From contig NZ_JAMBIZ010000006.1 of NCBI RefSeq assembly GCF_025291715.1, forward strand, positions 62,001-126,000: a stretch of DNA of 64,000 nucleotides. The letters are read 5' to 3'. The DNA is from Metasolibacillus sp. Lineage in GTDB: Bacteria > Bacillota > Bacilli > Bacillales_A > Planococcaceae. This document shows positions 1-9,668 of this stretch, piece by piece. How positions within the stretch are numbered: position 1 is the stretch's first letter; every line of letters begins with the position of its first letter. The position numbers and the translations under genes are program-made. The notes beneath the pieces were generated by a model that saw only the letters and a list, made by a program, of their open reading frames with translations, had not been told where the DNA came from and did not search any database.

Positions 1-398
1 AAACTTTTACTATTATAAGGAATAGAAACAAGTTGCATATATTTCTCATATTCATTGATATATGCTAAATGTGTTGAAGCAATTTCTAAATCATTTACTT
101 TTAGTTTGTTTGAAATCTCCTGTAAGTACTGTTCTTGCACTAGGAGGCTATCTAGCGATTGACGCTGCTCTTCTGTTAGTCCGACAGCTCTTTCTTTACT
201 AAGTGCTCTGCCAATTAAGAAATCCACTGTAGCTTTTCGATTTTTAAAAGTTTCCTCTAGCTCTTGCTGAGTCGCTCCTGATTGATGGTGATTAATGATA
301 GATAGAGATACAATCAGTAAAATGATTGCGAGTGGTAGTAATAAAGTATATTTGCTTTTAGCGATTTCCTTTATTATAAAACGAACCACATTTTTCAT
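1..398 (-). CDS. ABC-2 type permease-like membrane protein (partial, N-terminal part)
   Basis: Only the first 132 codons lie in the window; the gene runs off the left edge. The start is an ATG at 398 preceded by AGAGGTGG. Residues about 18-36 form one strong membrane helix (LLLPLAIILLIVSLSII). A charged, mostly helical extracytoplasmic stretch follows. One N-terminal helix and then a long outside loop is typical of ABC-2 type export permeases, but no diagnostic motif is visible. A small secreted protein gene lies just upstream on the same strand, so the permease may handle or give immunity to that product. This link rests on position only. Confidence 0.5.
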   Translation of the reverse strand, partial: MKNVVRFIIKEIAKSKYTLLLPLAIILLIVSLSIINHHQSGATQQELEETFKNRKATVDFLIGRALSKERAVGLTEEQRQSLDSLLVQEQYLQEISNKLKVNDLEIASTHLAYINEYEKYMQLVSIPYNSKS

Positions 399-443
399 GT
401 ATCCACCTCTAGATTTTCAATAATTTATCGTTGTTATTTACAA

Positions 444-503
444 AATATCCTCTTTAAGCTATATTGTGAGCTTCACAATAATATGATACTTAAAGAGGAT
501 ATT
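444..503. repeat. Nested inverted repeat between secreted-protein gene and permease
   Basis: A perfect 15-bp inverted repeat (AATATCCTCTTTAAG at 444-458, its complement at 489-503) encloses a second hairpin (TTGTGA-GCT-TCACAA). It lies between two same-strand genes and has no strong U-tract. It could be an mRNA processing or stabilising stem, a weak terminator, or a remnant of a small mobile repeat. Confidence 0.75.
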
Positions 504-523
504 GAAATTACATAATTTGTAAA

Positions 524-829
524 TTAATCTAATTCAACAACATAGGGATCTGCATAAGGGCCTGCCGAGATATGGCCCTCAAGAATATATCGTCCATATA
601 TATCTATTTTGCCGTTGTAATAAATATAGCCTGAATATGTTTTGCCGTTTCTATTTTCAGTTACCCACATAGCTGTTGTGTATGTTGTTACTGTTCTTGA
701 GACGAAAATTGTATCTGCTGCCGGCGTTATTACTGGCTCTAAATTATTAGAGGCTTGAACGCTTGAAAAAGTTGCTGGTATGCTTAATGTGAAGGCTGTA
801 ATTAAAACTAACATTTTAAGTTTTTTCAT
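524..829 (-). CDS. Small secreted protein of unknown function
   Basis: This encodes about 101 residues. A signal peptide (MKKLKMLVLITAFTLS..., probable cleavage near VQA-SNN) leads to a mature part of roughly 75 residues. The mature part is rich in Tyr, Thr and Gly, acidic at the end, and has no cysteine. GGAGGG lies five bases from the second of two adjacent ATG codons, so that ATG is preferred; the first gives one more residue. The next gene downstream on the same strand is an ABC-type permease. A secreted bacteriocin-like or signalling protein with its transporter is possible, but I recognise no family. Confidence 0.7.
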   Translation of the reverse strand: MKKLKMLVLITAFTLSIPATFSSVQASNNLEPVITPAADTIFVSRTVTTYTTAMWVTENRNGKTYSGYIYYNGKIDIYGRYILEGHISAGPYADPYVVELD

Positions 830-832
830 CAT

Positions 833-1139
833 TTCCCTCCATACATTGATAATTTTATAAGCTGTATAAAGCTTGTAGTGCAGTGATGAATAATGGCCAA
901 AATTCTCACAATTTTATTTTTCCATATAAAACCTTTTATGTCAAACATAAAATGGGTTGTTGATGTAAAATAGTATAAAAAAACCATACCTATTCTTGCC
1001 GATTATAGGAAAATTATAATTTGAAGTATGAACAGGTTAAAATGATAAAACCCGAACAATCGCAAAACACTGTATGAAGTGTTTTGCAAAATTGTTCGGG
1101 CTTTATTTTGATTACAATATCTTTATTCAAGCTCTTGCT
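833..1139. other. Intergenic stretch with a short palindrome
   Basis: This 307-bp gap has no gene. It should hold the promoter of the secreted-protein gene (minus strand). A palindrome TTTTATG-TCAAA-CATAAAA lies at 934-952 and could be an operator. The terminator of the chemotaxis receptor lies at 1051-1100. Confidence 0.5.
1051..1100 (-). terminator. Rho-independent terminator of the chemotaxis receptor gene
   Basis: A long hairpin (CCCGAACAAT ... ATTGTTCGGG, with an inner AAAACACT/AGTGTTTT stem) lies 40 bp after the receptor stop. A T-rich tract follows on both strands, so it may work in both directions. Confidence 0.85.
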
Positions 1140-2798
1140 TTACAATGCAAATTTATCTACTTCTTTTCTTAGTTGCTCAGCAATTATATTTAAATCACGA
1201 GCTTTTTCTGATACGATGCCGATGCTCTTTAATTGCTCCTGAGCAGAGGCAGAAACTTGCTCGGCACCAGCAGAGGTTTCAACTGCAGAAGCAGATATAT
1301 TATGAATAGCACTAATAATTTGCTCCTTGCTTTGATTCATTTCTGCTGAAAGCTGCTGAACCTCACGAGCAACTTCAATTGTTTGATCTAACGCTTCTTT
1401 AATCGTATTGAAAATATCGCTAGTATTTGTCGCTGCTTGTGCATTTTGCTCAACAATTTCAATGCTCGATTCTATTTCTGTCACAGCGCTTTTTGAAATT
1501 GCTTGAATCGCTGTAATTTTATTTTTAATATCCTCTGTTGCATTAGATGTTTGCTCAGAGAGCTTTCGAATTTCGTCAGCAACAACGGCGAAGCCTTTAC
1601 CAGCCTCTCCAACTCGAGCGGATTCGATAGAAGCGTTCAGTGCAAGTAAATTTGTTTGTGAAGCGATTTCTGTAATTGTATTAACGATACTCGAAATATC
1701 TGAGGATGTTTTATCCACCTCTTGAACGATTGCGCTAACCTGCTGTGATGAGTTGCGGTTCTTTTCTGACCACATTGAAAGCTGTTGCACCGTCCCAACA
1801 CCTTGGTTGCTTAGATCATCAATTTGCGCTGTCATTGCGGCAATTTTTTCGGTATGCTCAATGACGCGGTCAATATTGCCGGAAAGATGGTCTAATTGCT
1901 CAACGCCTTTTTCTGTATCATGTGCTTGCTCTTCTGTTGAATGAGCAATGTCGTTAATTGCTAAGCTAATTTCATCCGTCGTTTGCGCAGTGTCATCAGC
2001 GATTTGTAAAAGTGTTGTAGAAGATTCAACTAGCTCATTGCTTGTGCTTTGAATATTCGTTGTTACATCACGCAGTGCAGAGCGCATTGTTGAAATCCCT
2101 TTTGCCATTTGTCCAATTTCGTCTTTATACTTTGAAAGATGCTCTAATTCATCGTTTTCGTTAAAATTTAAATTAGCTGTTTGCTGTAGAGTGCCTTCAA
2201 GACCTTTCAGTGCTCGAACGATGCGGCTAATGCTCCACCACATAAGTCCACCGATAATTAAAAAGCTTGCAATACCAATAATTATTTGGAAAGTTAAAAC
2301 AGAGTCAATAATTGATTTAATACCACTTTCAGGAACACCAATGTCGATTACACCGTAAAGCTCGCCATTGTGATAAATAGGCTCCATAATGTCGTATGTC
2401 CACATACCTTGGACGTCTGCATAAAATCGAGAAAATTGTTTAACACCTTTTGTCGCTCCGTCAATTGTGTAGTCATCATCATATATTTTTCCTGATTTTT
2501 CTACATCGCTATGTGCAACTGCTTGCACATTTTTGTCGATAATAATTGCATATGCAACATTGTCCTGTTGCGCCTTTGCATCTACAAAAGCTTGCAGTGC
2601 AGAGATTGCATCTGTTTCAGAATTTAAAATCATCTCAGCTTGTTGCGCCATTTCTAAAACTTGCTCTTGTGCTTTTTCAATGAGAACTTCCTGGCTCTTT
2701 GTATTCACAATCCAGACTGCTAAGCCTGCATTAAGTGTTGAGGCAAGTAGTAGTAGTCCTAGTATGAAAAAAAGTAATCGATGTTTAATGCTTTTCAT
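1140..2798 (-). CDS. Methyl-accepting chemotaxis protein
   Basis: This 552-residue transmembrane chemoreceptor passes ligand signals to CheA/CheW. The order is a helix at about 7-29, a periplasmic-type sensing region of about 135 residues (Cache-like in size and pattern), a second helix at about 168-190, a HAMP segment, then the long coiled-coil signalling domain. The conserved hairpin tip reads [19 protein letters not shown]. The coil is rich in Glu/Gln/Ala methylation-type positions. The start ATG at 2798 has GGAGG close upstream. It stands alone with its own terminator. The ligand cannot be told from sequence. Confidence 0.95.
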   Translation of the reverse strand: MKSIKHRLLFFILGLLLLASTLNAGLAVWIVNTKSQEVLIEKAQEQVLEMAQQAEMILNSETDAISALQAFVDAKAQQDNVAYAIIIDKNVQAVAHSDVEKSGKIYDDDYTIDGATKGVKQFSRFYADVQGMWTYDIMEPIYHNGELYGVIDIGVPESGIKSIIDSVLTFQIIIGIASFLIIGGLMWWSISRIVRALKGLEGTLQQTANLNFNENDELEHLSKYKDEIGQMAKGISTMRSALRDVTTNIQSTSNELVESSTTLLQIADDTAQTTDEISLAINDIAHSTEEQAHDTEKGVEQLDHLSGNIDRVIEHTEKIAAMTAQIDDLSNQGVGTVQQLSMWSEKNRNSSQQVSAIVQEVDKTSSDISSIVNTITEIASQTNLLALNASIESARVGEAGKGFAVVADEIRKLSEQTSNATEDIKNKITAIQAISKSAVTEIESSIEIVEQNAQAATNTSDIFNTIKEALDQTIEVAREVQQLSAEMNQSKEQIISAIHNISASAVETSAGAEQVSASAQEQLKSIGIVSEKARDLNIIAEQLRKEVDKFAL

Positions 2799-3034
2799 AT
2801 TGATGGCCTCCTTCTATCAAAATAAAGCCCTAAGTATATCTTCGCAGAGAAAGGCTTCTATTTTGTATCAAAAATACAGAAAAGTATGATTAATTTACTA
2901 AACTTATAATTAGTATCGTGTAATGAAATGATAAAGTCAATATAATGGATGTAGAAAAAGCGATTATTATGTCTAAAAGGTAGCATATTAGTAGTAAGTG
3001 CATATTAAACTTTTGTTGACGTATTGTAAATTTA

Positions 3035-3073
3035 AAAAGCTGATTGGGATTTTCAGTTTCCCAACCAGCTTTT
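3035..3073 (-). terminator. Terminator of the XRE regulator gene
   Basis: An AAAAGCTG-TTGGGA stem and its complement flank a short loop just after the regulator stop. In minus-strand orientation it is followed by a T-rich run. Confidence 0.75.
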
Positions 3074-3075
3074 AA

Positions 3076-3552
3076 TTAGCTTTCCTTATATGCATTGTTA
3101 GAGTAAAAATAAATACTTGTTGTTAAATAAAGTGCGATGGAGAATCCAACAATTAAATAAAATGCTTTCATGTTAAGAGAATTAATGTAGAGAAGGTAGC
3201 CTACTATCAATATTGGAATGACAATAAATCTAACAAGTGGATTTGACCATCCCTTTTTGATAAATACACCACCCATTCTAAATGGTAAAAACAAAATACC
3301 AAAAAGCAATACACCTAAAATATTTTGTAGCAACCTCATATTTTGTACTCCTTTCGTTTGTGAGACGTCAACAGCATGTAGCTTTGAATTCAAAGCATTT
3401 TCCAATAATGTTAAGGTGAGGGGATCTGGAATGCTTTTATCCAACTCCCATTTAGAAATTGTTTGTCTTGTAACAAAAACTTTGTCAGCTAATTGCTGCT
3501 GTGTTAGTTGTAGCTCTATCCGTTTGGAGCGAATTTTTTCTCCTAGCTTCAT
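3076..3552 (-). CDS. XRE-family regulator with C-terminal membrane helices
   Basis: The likely start is the ATG at 3552 (MKLGEKIRSKR), with AAGGAGG spaced nine bases upstream; the reading frame stays open 18 codons further without support. Residues about 3-58 form a helix-turn-helix of the Cro/C1 type (LTQQQLADKVFVTRQTISKWE). The second half holds two or three hydrophobic segments, so the 158-residue protein is probably membrane-bound. This layout is common in Bacillales regulators linked to envelope stress or bacteriocin response. The target is unknown; the neighbours are unrelated genes. Confidence 0.85.
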   Translation of the reverse strand: MKLGEKIRSKRIELQLTQQQLADKVFVTRQTISKWELDKSIPDPLTLTLLENALNSKLHAVDVSQTKGVQNMRLLQNILGVLLFGILFLPFRMGGVFIKKGWSNPLVRFIVIPILIVGYLLYINSLNMKAFYLIVGFSIALYLTTSIYFYSNNAYKES

Positions 3553-3640
3553 ATTGTACCTCCTTGTGCTTTCAGCATAAGCTGCTCTCCCCTTAAAATA
3601 TAGCAATTGTCAGCATTGCGCACGCAACGATATAAAAAAA

Positions 3641-3665
3641 GCAACTGAAAGGTTTTTTCAGTCGC
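3641..3665 (-). terminator. Terminator of the SLH-hydrolase gene
   Basis: The hairpin GCGACTGAAA/TTTCAGTTGC is followed by seven T on the minus strand, 48 bp after the hydrolase stop. Confidence 0.85.
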
Positions 3666-3712
3666 TCTTTTAAATGAAAAAATATTTCCTCGGAAATTGT
3701 AGATAAATGGTG

Positions 3713-5506
3713 TTACTTCAAAATGAATGTGGAAATCTTTTCTACAAGTCCCTCTGTTAATGGTAAAGTAGGATTGGCATAAGTTGCTAAGTTTCCTTCA
3801 CGATCTGCAGGAGCATCCTTTAATACATGATTCATTGTCTCAAAATAGAGAATGTCCGCATCAGGCTTTGCTGTGTGTAAACGTTCGGCATCTGTTTTTG
3901 TTATTTGCAAATCATTGCTACCTTGAATAATCAATACAGGTACATCCAGTTCCGCTATTTTTTTAGCTGGATCATAACTTAACCATGATATTAAATATGG
4001 TTGTACAGATGGGCGGAATAATGCATATAAATCCTCTGGTACGTCTGCTACTATTTCACCCTTTTTCAGTTGTGTAAGAATCGCTGCGCTTTTTTCGAGT
4101 AATGGCTTTGGCAATTGTGCACTTAGCTGCTCTAATAAAATTTCATCGATTGGGCGACCCGCTCCTGCGATAGAAATAATGGAGGAAGCCTTTGTTGTTT
4201 GAGCAGCAACAATGCCAACTAATGAGCCTTCACTATGTCCAATTAAGTGAACGCTTGAGAAGCGCGGATCTTGCTCAACAAGCTTTATAATTTGTTCAAC
4301 ATCTTGAGAATAGCTTGTAAAGCGTAAATCACCCTCATCTTTTAATAGTCCTGTATTGTCACCAACACCTCGCTTATCAAAGCGAATCGATGCAATGCCT
4401 TGCTGTGCTAAGCCTTCCGCCAGCATTTTTAAGCTATTGTTTTCGCCAGCTATAGAATTACCATCCTTCGTTGTTGGACCAGAGCCAGCAATAATAATAG
4501 CAACAGGCACTTTTGTAGTTACATCTTTTGGCATTTCTAATGCTACTTTTAATTGCCCATTTTCAACAGGTACAACTAATTCCTCATATGTGACAACAGG
4601 TGGCTCATATGGTGTCAAAATAAGAGGGAATGTCATACCATTTTGTGAAAAGCTTGCTGTAATACGATCTTCCTCAATTTTCCCTTCAATTGTCATCACA
4701 GTTCCAGCAAGATCAATAGTGATTTGTAATTGGTTATTATCTGCTGTGATAGCATGAATAGGGTAGCTTGTTAAGCCTTGCGCTGGTACAGAGAAATAGG
4801 CTTCACCATTCTCCTCAATTTGTAAAATGACAGATAAAGGGCTTTGTGGAATATCAATTTTTCCAGCCCATTGACCGATTGGCAATGTATCTTCCTCCAA
4901 TTCACTTTGTAATAGCAATCTTTCTAAAAACAAAGCAAATTGACCGCGTGTTAGTGGCTCATTTAAAGAAAATCGCTCTGTAGCTGTTGTAATGTGGTGA
5001 CTGCTCAATGCTTGGACATATGGATAGCTCCAATGTGACTCTGATACATCTGAAAAAGAGGTTGTAGCTGTTGCTTGTAAATGGAATGCCTGTGCTAAAA
5101 TTTTGGCTATTTGGGCACGTGTAACAGGCGCGTTTGGGTTAAAGCTACCATCAGTCTGTCCATCGATTAAGCCGGCTTTATAAGCATTTTGAATTGTTTC
5201 ATAATAGGAATGCTGTTCTGTAACATCAGTAAAAGTTGTTCCTTCTCGAATAGTAGGGAATTTGATTAAACGTTCTAATATTACAAGTACATGCTGGCGT
5301 GTAATAGTATCTTGGGGTCGAAACGTGTTGTCGGAAAATCCTGTAATTGCGCCTTTCTCATATAATAATTGGATAGCGCTTACATAAGGACTTGCAGAGT
5401 TAATGTCGTTAAAAATGGCTTTCTCTGCATGCATCGTTGTTGGTGTAACAATAGCAGGGGCAATAGCTGCTGCCGCAAGCACCGCAGCAAAATATTTTTT
5501 CTTCAT
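3713..5506 (-). CDS. SLH-anchored alpha/beta hydrolase
   Basis: This 597-residue exported protein has a signal peptide (cleavage near MHA-EKA, residue 27) and three S-layer homology repeats at about 31-80, 91-140 and 149-200. Each carries the typical F-x-D...YV...G and TR pattern that binds pyruvylated cell-wall polymer. A beta-rich linker (about 210-300) leads to an alpha/beta hydrolase (about 305-597). There the oxyanion-type loop reads AGSGPT (340-344), the nucleophile elbow is GHSEG with Ser425, the acid lies in QGSND and the His in MNHVLKD. It is therefore a wall-tethered esterase or peptidase-like enzyme. The substrate is unknown. Confidence 0.92.
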   Translation of the reverse strand: MKKKYFAAVLAAAAIAPAIVTPTTMHAEKAIFNDINSASPYVSAIQLLYEKGAITGFSDNTFRPQDTITRQHVLVILERLIKFPTIREGTTFTDVTEQHSYYETIQNAYKAGLIDGQTDGSFNPNAPVTRAQIAKILAQAFHLQATATTSFSDVSESHWSYPYVQALSSHHITTATERFSLNEPLTRGQFALFLERLLLQSELEEDTLPIGQWAGKIDIPQSPLSVILQIEENGEAYFSVPAQGLTSYPIHAITADNNQLQITIDLAGTVMTIEGKIEEDRITASFSQNGMTFPLILTPYEPPVVTYEELVVPVENGQLKVALEMPKDVTTKVPVAIIIAGSGPTTKDGNSIAGENNSLKMLAEGLAQQGIASIRFDKRGVGDNTGLLKDEGDLRFTSYSQDVEQIIKLVEQDPRFSSVHLIGHSEGSLVGIVAAQTTKASSIISIAGAGRPIDEILLEQLSAQLPKPLLEKSAAILTQLKKGEIVADVPEDLYALFRPSVQPYLISWLSYDPAKKIAELDVPVLIIQGSNDLQITKTDAERLHTAKPDADILYFETMNHVLKDAPADREGNLATYANPTLPLTEGLVEKISTFILK

Positions 5507-5639
5507 AACTCATACTCCTCTCAATGTTTCTATTTTTATGATAAATGGTTTTTTCATATGTTGGAAGTAAAAGCTATTGATGATTAAAGAATAAAGTCGA
5601 TATTAATGGAAAGAAAAATTTGCTGAAGGGATGATTAGT

Positions 5640-6272
5640 GTGAGAATTACGCAAAATAATTTAAATTTAAGCTTTCCAACCAGCATTGTAGCGACGAATC
5701 ATACAGAAGCAGATGAAGCGAAAAAAGGCTCTAAAACGCACAATGAGCTGACGAAGGAAATGGTGCAGCAAGAAATCTCGCAAATACAGGAAAGCAAAAC
5801 AAATACAGGGCAAGATAATCCAAAGGCAAAAAGCATTTTAACGAAATTCCACTCAGGTAAAAAATTAACTAGAGAAGAGATGGAATATATACGACAACAT
5901 GCACCAGCGATGGTTGAACATGTTGAACGGGTTTCGCAGGAGCGCGAAATCGTTGAAAAAAGCATGCGGATGGCACCTTCTAAATCGGATGTCCAAATGG
6001 TGGCATTAAGCGCAGCAAATCATATAAGAAAGCAGGCAAAAGGCGATGATGCGATAACGAGAGCAAATCATTTAGCAGATGCCAAGCGTGAGTATGAGAA
6101 AACAGATGAGTATAAAGAAAAGCCGAATACCTTATTTGAAAGAGATGTCCACAAGCATAGAAAATATAAGCAAACAAAGAAATCTACTTACACATATGTC
6201 GCTGCAACAAATCTTTATGATAAGTTTACACATTCATGGAAAAGGGAAGAGCTCAGTATAAAGAAAAAGTAA
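5640..6272 (+). CDS. Hypothetical protein, charged and helical
   Basis: About 210 residues, with no signal peptide or membrane helix. GTG at 5640 is preferred because AAGGG ends at 5630, nine bases away; the ATG at 5631 touches that site. The middle (FHSGKKLTREEMEYIRQHAP) looks like a short conserved helical motif seen in other Firmicutes proteins of unknown role. The remainder is rich in Lys, Glu and Gln, with a basic C-terminus ending IKKK. It stands alone. I assign no function. Confidence 0.75.
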   Translation: MRITQNNLNLSFPTSIVATNHTEADEAKKGSKTHNELTKEMVQQEISQIQESKTNTGQDNPKAKSILTKFHSGKKLTREEMEYIRQHAPAMVEHVERVSQEREIVEKSMRMAPSKSDVQMVALSAANHIRKQAKGDDAITRANHLADAKREYEKTDEYKEKPNTLFERDVHKHRKYKQTKKSTYTYVAATNLYDKFTHSWKREELSIKKK

Positions 6273-6419
6273 GTGCCTGCCCATTGTTTCTATAATGTAT
6301 GAAAAACAAGGGGGAGGTTATACTTACAGTAATCTTGTTAGTTTAATTCAGCGATTTTTATAGAGGAGCTATGGGTTGCTGAGATGTAGGGTAAAAAATA
6401 CAAAATGAGGTGTAGGATG

Positions 6420-6746
6420 ATGACAAAACGTTTTATGCATGTAGTATTGGCTGGCGGTCTAGCGGTATTTGGACTGGCTGCATGTGGTGGCGGAGATAAA
6501 GCGAAGGAAGAAAAGCCAGATTCATCAACAGATACGGTAGCTACTGGAGAAAGTGTTGCAAAGGCGCAATGCATTGGCTGTCATGGCGGCGATTTAACTG
6601 GCGGTATGGGACCTAACTTACATGGCTTAACATTATCTAAAGAGGAAATCGTTGATATTTTAAAGAATGGTAAAGGTGCAATGCCTGCGGGAGCAGCTAA
6701 AGGAAATGAAGAAGCAGTGGCAGATTATATTTTAACATTGAAATAA
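6420..6746 (+). CDS. cccB: Membrane-anchored cytochrome c551 lipoprotein
   Basis: A 108-residue small c-type cytochrome that carries electrons outside the membrane. The lipobox LAAC puts the lipid on Cys22. The single haem motif CIGCH has Cys51, Cys54 and His55, and the Met in KGAMPAG is the likely second axial ligand. An acidic linker joins anchor and haem domain. Size and layout match Bacillus CccB. The start is one of two adjacent ATG codons at 6417 and 6420; AGGTG spacing favours 6420. Confidence 0.88.
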   Translation: MTKRFMHVVLAGGLAVFGLAACGGGDKAKEEKPDSSTDTVATGESVAKAQCIGCHGGDLTGGMGPNLHGLTLSKEEIVDILKNGKGAMPAGAAKGNEEAVADYILTLK

Positions 6747-6754
6747 TAAAAGGA

Positions 6755-6797
6755 GGGCTATATGAAAGTAAGCGAACAGCTGCTTTTCATATAGCCC
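6755..6797. terminator. Bidirectional terminator between cytochrome and amidohydrolase genes
   Basis: GGGCTATATGAAA and its complement flank a 15-base loop. Two genes converge here, and T-rich tracts lie on both sides. Confidence 0.8.
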
Positions 6798-6809
6798 TTG
6801 ATTATTTTG

Positions 6810-7985
6810 CTATACTTCCCCATATGCCAGCGCGAAATTTACCATTGCTGCAATCCCATATTGAATTGCTTCATCTTCAAATTCCACTTTATAATTATGC
6901 AAGGCACGACGGGTGTTTTCATTGTCGCTACCAGTCCCCATTCTAAACATAAAGCCGGGCACTTGCTCTAAAAAGTAGGCAAAGTCTTCACCGCCCATTG
7001 ATGGTACAGGCATATGTACGACATGTTCTTCCCCGAGTAGCTCACTCGTTACCTGTTCAAACAATTGCAATAATGGCATATCTGATATAAGAGCAGGACA
7101 ACCATGCTCATAATGCAACGTTGCAGCACCACGCATACTTTGTGCGGTATGGTGAATGATGCGCTCAATGATGGTAGGCATTTGCTCACGAATTGCAGGA
7201 TTTGTCGTGCGTACAGTGCCTTTCATAATAACTGTTTCAGGGATAATATTATGTGCCTCCCCGCCATGAATTTGTCCAATTGTTACAACCGCCTGCTCCG
7301 TAGGCGGAAGCTCTCTTGATATAATTGTTTGTAGGGAAGTGAGCACATGCCCTGCAATCATAATTGGATCAACCGATTTATGTGGATGTGCGGCATGACC
7401 GCCTGCTCCTTTAATTGTAATGGTGATATTATCACATGCGGCAAGCATTGCTCCTTGGCGGATACCTATTTCACCGACAGATAAGTCTGGTGAAGTGTGG
7501 AGGGCAACTGCTGCATCTACCTTTGGATTTTTCAATACGCCCGCTTGTAGCATCTCCTTTGCACCACTCATAATTTCCTCAGCAGGTTGGAAAATTAATT
7601 TCACATTCACTTTCAATAAATGCTGATTATCAATGAGCATTTTTGCTGTGCCAAGCAGTACCGCAGTATGCAAATCATGTCCATATGCATGCATCACACC
7701 TGTATGTATGGACTTATACGGAACAGCGGTTTCCTCCACGATAGGCAATGCGTCCATATCTGCTCGAAGCGCTAGTGTTTTTGTAGCATTCAGTGTTTGA
7801 ATGAGGGCGACAATACCTGTACCGCTTTCTGCTATTGTATAAGGAATGTCCCATTTTGATAAATAGCTTGCGACAAGCTTCGTTGTTTCGAATTCTTGAT
7901 TGCTGAGCTCGGGGTGCTGATGAAGATGACGGCGAATAGCAATCATTTCTGCTGCAATTGCTTGTGCTTTGGATAATAAAGACAT
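6810..7985 (-). CDS. M20D-family amidohydrolase
   Basis: This 391-residue metal-dependent amidohydrolase resembles N-acyl-amino-acid, hippurate and IAA-amino-acid hydrolases. Family motifs include RRHLHQHPELS (18-28), LRADMDALP (73-81), GHDLHTA (102-108), the PAEE glutamates (136-137) and GGEDFAYF near the end. The usual MHACGHD reads MHAYGHD here: Tyr101 replaces a Cys that ligates metal in characterised members. The codon is clearly TAT. AAGGAG precedes the ATG. Substrate, and whether the altered metal site works normally, are open. Confidence 0.88.
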   Translation of the reverse strand: MSLLSKAQAIAAEMIAIRRHLHQHPELSNQEFETTKLVASYLSKWDIPYTIAESGTGIVALIQTLNATKTLALRADMDALPIVEETAVPYKSIHTGVMHAYGHDLHTAVLLGTAKMLIDNQHLLKVNVKLIFQPAEEIMSGAKEMLQAGVLKNPKVDAAVALHTSPDLSVGEIGIRQGAMLAACDNITITIKGAGGHAAHPHKSVDPIMIAGHVLTSLQTIISRELPPTEQAVVTIGQIHGGEAHNIIPETVIMKGTVRTTNPAIREQMPTIIERIIHHTAQSMRGAATLHYEHGCPALISDMPLLQLFEQVTSELLGEEHVVHMPVPSMGGEDFAYFLEQVPGFMFRMGTGSDNENTRRALHNYKVEFEDEAIQYGIAAMVNFALAYGEV

Positions 7986-8090
7986 ATGAATCGCTCCTTA
8001 GGTTTATAATAGATAAAAATATTATCAGAAATTATAGAATATTTCAAACTCCTGTGGTGTGTAGTAATATTTTGTAAGGAGGATAAATAG

Positions 8091-9668
8091 ATGAAAGCAT
8101 ATTTACAATCACTAACTTTTAAATTGATTTTATTAACAAGTATTTTAATTTTATTCGTATGTATGATTTATATATATTTATTGCAAATACATATTCGAGA
8201 AACGACAGAGGAGCAAATGGGGGAAGAGGCGCTAAGCATCGCAAAGGCAATTGCTTCTATGGAAGAAATCGTAGCTGCTTTTGAGGATGCCCAACCAAGT
8301 ATCCGTATTCAACCGATAGCAGAGAATTTGCGAGCGGATATTGGTGCGGCCTTTATTGTTGTTGGAAATACAGAGGGGATTCGGTATTCACACCCGCTTG
8401 TTGAGCAGATTGGTCAGAAAATGGTCGGGGGAGATAATGATGCGGCACTGCTTGATCAGAAATCCTATGTGTCAAAGACAATGGGGGGACTAGGTGAGTC
8501 TATTCGTGGGAAAGTGCCTATTATGAAAGAAGGGGAAGTAATCGGTGTCGTATCTGTAGGTTTTTTAACTGATTTCATCGACAGAAAAATTAGCGGTTAT
8601 TCAAAAAAATGGCTTATATATACTTGTCTTGTTTTAGTAATCGGGATTATAGGGGCAATAGCGATTTCATATTATATTAAACGTTTGCTACACAATATGG
8701 AGCCACAGCAAATTGCGAAGCTATATAATCAGCATAAGCTTATTTTAGCAACAACGGAGGAAGGTATTATTGCCACAGACCGACAAAATCAAATTATGAC
8801 AATAAATAATAGCGCTTACCAGTTAGTGGACACAACTCAAAAGAAACCAATTGCACAATGGCATGGGGAAAGCATCGAGCATGTTTTCACATCACGTGTT
8901 GTGCAGCAGGATATAATTCACAATTTAGAATTGCTACTCGGGGAGCATTTAGTTATTTTAAATAAGGCTCCATTAGCAAATAAAGTAGGTTCATTGTATA
9001 CGTTTAGGAGAAAAACAAATATCCAAAATGTCATTAATGAATTAAAGGAAGTGCGCCAATATGCCAATGCACAACGCGCACAAACACATGAATTTGCTAA
9101 TAAGCTGCACATTATTTTAGGATTATTATTGCATAAAAGCTATGATGAGGCGATTGAATTTATCAGAGAAGAACGCCAAAATCAAATGGACAATCAGTCA
9201 TTTTTAAATAGTCAAATGGCATCACCATTGCTGCGTGCATTAATTCAAGGGAAAATGATAGAGGCAGCAGAATTAGGTATTCAATTAGAATTGCGTAATA
9301 CAGATGTGGCAATACAGTTTACAGAGAAGCAGGAGGGTGCTATTTTAACAGCACTTGGCAATGTATTGCAAAATGCGATAGATATATTAAAAAATAGTCG
9401 AGAGGAAAAAAAGCTAATCCAGCTATCTATTATGCATTATAAAACACATTATACGTTTGAAATTCAAGATAGTGGATCAGGAATTGCAGATGCCGTTTAT
9501 GAACAAATTTTTATGCGTGGTATTTCGACAAAGGAAGGATTCGATAGAGGGCATGGTTTAGCGATTAGTAAACAAGCATTGAAGGAAGTAGGGGGAGAAA
9601 TTACAGTGGATGAAGGTGATTTATCAGGAGCCTGCTTTATTATAACGATTCCAGTAGAGGGGGAATAA
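8091..9668 (+). CDS. citS: CitA/DcuS-type sensor histidine kinase
   Basis: A 525-residue membrane kinase sensing a di- or tricarboxylate. Two helices (about 11-31 and 175-197) flank an extracytoplasmic PDC/PAS-like sensor. A cytoplasmic PAS follows, then a CitA-class phosphoacceptor region (THEFANKLHIILGLL) and a GHKL ATPase domain (NAIDILKNS, DSGSGI, GHGL). It overlaps the response regulator by one base (TAATG), and a CitMHS transporter follows. This matches Bacillus CitST, which switches on citrate uptake. The symbol rests on context; another carboxylate is possible. Confidence 0.85.
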   Translation: MKAYLQSLTFKLILLTSILILFVCMIYIYLLQIHIRETTEEQMGEEALSIAKAIASMEEIVAAFEDAQPSIRIQPIAENLRADIGAAFIVVGNTEGIRYSHPLVEQIGQKMVGGDNDAALLDQKSYVSKTMGGLGESIRGKVPIMKEGEVIGVVSVGFLTDFIDRKISGYSKKWLIYTCLVLVIGIIGAIAISYYIKRLLHNMEPQQIAKLYNQHKLILATTEEGIIATDRQNQIMTINNSAYQLVDTTQKKPIAQWHGESIEHVFTSRVVQQDIIHNLELLLGEHLVILNKAPLANKVGSLYTFRRKTNIQNVINELKEVRQYANAQRAQTHEFANKLHIILGLLLHKSYDEAIEFIREERQNQMDNQSFLNSQMASPLLRALIQGKMIEAAELGIQLELRNTDVAIQFTEKQEGAILTALGNVLQNAIDILKNSREEKKLIQLSIMHYKTHYTFEIQDSGSGIADAVYEQIFMRGISTKEGFDRGHGLAISKQALKEVGGEITVDEGDLSGACFIITIPVEGE

